Shown one piece after another: positions 34,301 to 35,567 of a stretch of 35,567 nt of DNA. Origin of the DNA: Candidatus Microbacterium stercoravium (GTDB taxonomy: Bacteria; Actinomycetota; Actinomycetes; Actinomycetales; Microbacteriaceae); contig DXAM01000089.1 of the NCBI GenBank assembly GCA_019117025.1, forward strand, positions 1 through 35,567, read 5' to 3'. Position 1 is the stretch's first letter, and every line of letters starts with the position of its first letter. Both the position numbers and the translations under genes were made by a program. The notes beneath the pieces are model-generated. The model was not told the origin of the DNA. It was given only the letters and a program-made list of their open reading frames with translations, and ran no database searches.

Positions 34301-34816
34301 CCGGCGATGCTTCAGGATGCCGGCGGCCTCCTCGATGAATCCGCGGCGCTCCTCGGGCGTCGCCCGCAGCACGGTGTCGAGTCGCCCCTGTCCGACGATC
34401 ACGTGCATCTCGCGCCCGAGGCCGGAATCGCTCAGGAGCTCCTGCACGTCGAGCAGGCGGCACGTCTCGCCGTTGATCGCGTACTCGCTCTGCCCGCTGC
34501 GGAAGAGCGTGCGGCGGATCGCGACCTCGCTGTACTCGATGGGCAGCGCACCATCGGAGTTGTCGATCGTGAGCTGCACCTCGGCGCGGCCGAGCGGGCC
34601 CCGCGTCGAGGTGCCGGCGAAGATGACGTCCTCCATCTTGCCGCCGCGCAGGCTCTTCGCGCCCTGCTCGCCCATGACCCAGGCGAGCGCATCGACGACG
34701 TTCGACTTGCCGGACCCGTTCGGCCCGACGATCGCGGTCACGCCGGGCTCGAGCGCGAACGTCGTCGGCTGAGCGAAGGATTTGAAGCCCTTGAGGGTGA
34801 GGCTCTTGAGATGCAT
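31328..34816 (-). CDS. smc: Chromosome segregation protein SMC
   Basis: 1162 aa, the usual SMC size. The N-terminal head begins MHLKSLTLKGFKSFA and has Walker A GPNGSGKS (31-38). Long charged coiled coils flank a hinge at about residues 500-650, where Gly-rich stretches such as GGDGIGGLVRESM occur. The C-terminal head has the signature LLSGGERSLAAVALL (from about 1066) and Walker B FYILDEVEAALDD (D1095, E1096). It is the core of condensin with ScpA and ScpB, whose genes are not in the window. GGAGGG sits 5 nt before ATG 34816, unlike its leaderless neighbours. Confidence 0.97.
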   Translation of the reverse strand: MHLKSLTLKGFKSFAQPTTFALEPGVTAIVGPNGSGKSNVVDALAWVMGEQGAKSLRGGKMEDVIFAGTSTRGPLGRAEVQLTIDNSDGALPIEYSEVAIRRTLFRSGQSEYAINGETCRLLDVQELLSDSGLGREMHVIVGQGRLDTVLRATPEERRGFIEEAAGILKHRRRKEKTLRKLEAMEQNLARLSDLAGEIRRQLKPLGRQAEIARQAQTIAAVVRDAKARLYADDVVRLRRQLSDHARGEQERHTERVMLEEEASGVRLRISQLEREQTPRAVDDAQKTLFALEQAQDRIRSLFTLANQRLSLLGSDDDADDHHVTVSQQAIDAAHEEVTRLSDGIGDAQDRVQAASRSLTKARAELDAVDAEIQAQSALISEYDMRVTTLRGSAGAAEQTLDAVRAGVVRQQEALDAALERRSDAQAAFDALETAEVGQHESAELQRTYEQAQRDVSAAEKALDQVREAHRTAEREADALSAKESALGSALDVTNAASEIIARGGDGIGGLVRESMQVENGFEHAVESVLGPLAEGVLADDRDAAFRIAGSAGDDGSVDIVIANAAAGEQPDAPRGLRPAADVVTGPAGILGLLRTVFVADGLDEARAAVASLAPGQTIVTRAGEIITPRTIRAGSGGGGSRLALQAERDAAGEQLAQVRTQVERLSDQRRERQEDVQTARAAQKQALEQLRAHDAELAQRAEHVNRVTVRHESAIAECDRLSADLEKSRAAVADSEARVREATRALENALQEPRPILDASSRDRFLDAVEKAREAETSARLEVETTKERVRAAEVHAAGLERQRVREQEAAEQAARRAVLRRRQRDIAQGVADRLPEILDSVDRSVTAARAALAEAQRVRSAVSGELRQLRERDASIREKLARLTESVHGLELQIHEKKLHLASLTERAQSELGMGEEILVAEYGPEQPVPADDEDADPVPFVRSEQEKRLRAADKRLAQLGRVNPLALEEFEALEQRHRFLAEQLDDLVKTRKDLQTIISDLDERMQHIFADAFEDTKRAFGEMFPILFPGGEGSISLTDPGDMLATGIEVSVRPAGKKIERLSLLSGGERSLAAVALLTAIFKARPSPFYILDEVEAALDDANLGRLLGVFEKLRENSQLLVITHQKRTMEIADALYGVSMRQDGVSAVVGQRIGAAANA

Positions 34817-34849
34817 GCCGTCCCTCCGTGTGCGTGCGCGTGCGGGATC

Positions 34850-34855
34850 AGCCTA
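34850..34855 (-). promoter_or_regulatory. Putative -10 element of smc
   Basis: TAGGCT on the minus strand, 33 nt before the smc ATG. A start near 34842 gives a leader of about 26 nt that includes the GGAGGG ribosome site. No good -35 is visible. Confidence 0.35.
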
Positions 34856-34915
34856 TTGCGCGACTCCTCCCCACCCGCAGAACGGCGCGGGACACGCCGA
34901 TTTCTGAGAGAATCC

Positions 34916-34944
34916 TTGACGCGCTCGGGGCGCGTGCGTAATGT
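34916..34944 (+). promoter_or_regulatory. Strong sigma70-like promoter, divergent from smc
   Basis: TTGACG (34916-34921), exact 17-nt spacer, TAATGT (34939-34944). This is the best consensus promoter in the window. A start near 34951 gives a leader of about 55 nt to the small ORF at 35006 and about 300 nt to the GTG at 35252. Confidence 0.7.
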
Positions 34945-35005
34945 TGCGTTCTGCACGTAGACGTTCCGGGCAGTCTCGCCCGCGGAGATCCTGAGGAGGA
35001 AGACC

Positions 35006-35092
35006 ATGATGTTCATCGCTCACATCACTCGCGCTTCCGGCCCTGCTCTGCGAGATGGCGATCGCCACGGAATCATTCTCCGTCAGCACTAG
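35006..35092 (+). CDS. 28-aa leader-type small ORF
   Basis: ATG 35006 (a second ATG follows at once) is preceded by GAGGAGGA with 5-nt spacing, the strongest ribosome site in the window. It encodes MMFIAHITRASGPALR followed by DGDRHGIILRQH and a TAG stop. Eleven codons end in A or T, against nearly none in the neighbouring genes, so it may matter more as translated leader than as protein. It has three His and no Cys, so it does not look like the actinobacterial cysteine attenuators. It lies between the strong promoter and the 84-aa gene. No homologue recognised. Confidence 0.5.
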   Translation: MMFIAHITRASGPALRDGDRHGIILRQH

Positions 35093-35127
35093 CAGCGCGC
35101 GCCGCCCGGCGCCCCCGGCTGGTCCAC

Positions 35128-35153
35128 GGACACCCGTCTCTCTGCGGCTGTCC
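35128..35153 (+). repeat. Imperfect hairpin downstream of the leader ORF
   Basis: GGACA-C-CCG, loop of 8, CGG-C-TGTCC: an 8-bp stem with one C-C mismatch. It lies 35 nt after the leader stop and 98 nt before GTG 35252. It could be part of an attenuator or chance; no T-tract follows. A smaller CCGC-ATCT-GCGG hairpin lies at 35180-35191. Confidence 0.25.
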
Positions 35154-35251
35154 CGCTCGTTCTGAGCTCCCTCTCGATGCCGCATCTGCGGGCGTCGTCG
35201 CATCATCCGCCGCAACCCGGCGCATTCTCTTCTTTCCGGAGATCCATCACC

Positions 35252-35506
35252 GTGAACACCACTGTTCCCACCCATCCGCCCCGCACTCCCGTGCAGGCCC
35301 TGTCGGGCCGCACACCGCGCACCGCACTCTCCGACCGCATCGCGATGCGCATCGGCCTGGCCCTGCTGCTCTGGGGCACGCGCCCCGTGAAGAACGTCGG
35401 ACCGAACGTCTCGGGCCACGGCGTGCAGAGCCGCACCGACGCGCGTCGCGAGATCGATCGCACGCTCGCCGCCCACGGGCACCCGTTCTCCCCGTTCGCC
35501 CGATGA
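35252..35506 (+). CDS. Small protein of unknown function, 84 aa
   Basis: 84 aa from GTG 35252 with GGAG 10 nt upstream; an in-frame ATG at 35177 would add 25 residues with less coding-like codons. The N-terminal 25 residues are Pro/Thr/Arg-rich. A short amphipathic or hydrophobic piece follows, DRIAMRIGLALLLWGTRPVK (about 29-48), then a polar end. The D-R-x-A-x-R-x-G-L-A-L-x-x-W-G pattern resembles small hypothetical proteins I have seen in Microbacteriaceae, without known role. The stop overlaps a possible ATG of the next gene. Confidence 0.6.
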   Translation: MNTTVPTHPPRTPVQALSGRTPRTALSDRIAMRIGLALLLWGTRPVKNVGPNVSGHGVQSRTDARREIDRTLAAHGHPFSPFAR

Positions 35507-35523
35507 GTACGAAAGGCACGCTC

Positions 35524-35567
35524 GTGCCGACCGAGTTCACCCCGCTGTCCCTACCCGCAGCCGCCGA
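35524..35567 (+). CDS. Start of a further gene, cut by right edge
   Basis: GTG 35524 with GAAAGG 7 nt upstream begins MPTEFTPLSLPAA and stays open to the end of the window. An in-frame ATG at 35503, overlapping the previous stop (ATGA), is the alternative start. Too short to assign a family. Probably in one operon with the 84-aa gene. Confidence 0.45.
   Translation, partial: MPTEFTPLSLPAAA

Noticed and set aside
31283..34960. 1225-codon open frame opposite smc
   Set aside because: Low-complexity Leu/Arg/His-rich translation antisense to smc; no start context or motif.

Overview
The window looks like chromosome from a high-GC Gram-positive, most likely a member of the Microbacteriaceae (Microbacterium-like). 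The grounds are very high GC, near-exclusive G/C third codon positions, GTG/TTG starts, ATGA/GTGA/TGATG overlaps, and an actinobacterial backbone order. It holds 28 protein genes I can support, plus one 28-codon leader ORF. I see no tRNA, rRNA, CRISPR array, transposase or integrase. The genus is inferred from style and gene order, not from a marker gene.

Layout, left to right. 1-1550: a TetR-type repressor (cut by the left edge) diverges from an MDR-family oxidoreductase that carries an apparent frameshift near its start; the gap holds two identical-arm palindromes 31 bp apart. 1668-2342: small two-helix membrane protein. 2357-6907, minus: glnA2-type glutamine synthetase followed by glnE, with a 61-aa protein upstream. 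6917-9704, minus: rpsP, KH-domain protein, rimM, lnt. 9945-14773, plus: a five-gene ferric-siderophore uptake operon (lipoprotein, two FecCD permeases, ATPase, siderophore-interacting flavoprotein) behind a DtxR/IdeR-type iron box, closed by a 15-bp-stem hairpin. 14863-18064, plus: glpD-glpK. 18068-21512, minus: a 620-aa membrane-anchored protein of unknown function and ffh. 21551-23813: a TetR regulator divergent from lipB-lipA. 23877-28778, plus: an oligopeptide-type ABC importer with a fused two-domain ATPase. 28775-34816, minus: DUF2004-like protein, ftsY, an RsmC/RlmG-type methyltransferase, smc. 34916-35567, plus: a strong promoter, a short leader ORF, an 84-aa protein and the start of another gene.

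The minus-strand genes form the housekeeping backbone (smc, ftsY, ffh, rpsP, KH, rimM): chromosome condensation, SRP targeting and ribosome assembly. Plus-strand uptake and catabolic cassettes (iron, glycerol, lipoate, peptide) sit between its blocks. No siderophore biosynthesis genes are seen, so the iron operon probably takes up xenosiderophores or serves a pathway elsewhere.

The most unexpected observations are: (a) a recurrent start architecture, TAnnnT then 6-7 nt then the start codon, at nine genes, implying leaderless transcripts, in three cases with the upstream gene's TAG stop forming the first half of the -10 element; (b) the 620-aa protein beside ffh, which combines a gamma-glutamylcyclotransferase-like segment with beta-barrel-like segments and a C-terminal membrane hairpin; (c) the leader ORF opposite smc; (d) a palindrome in the lipB promoter facing an orphan TetR gene. 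I found no clear new defence or mobile system.
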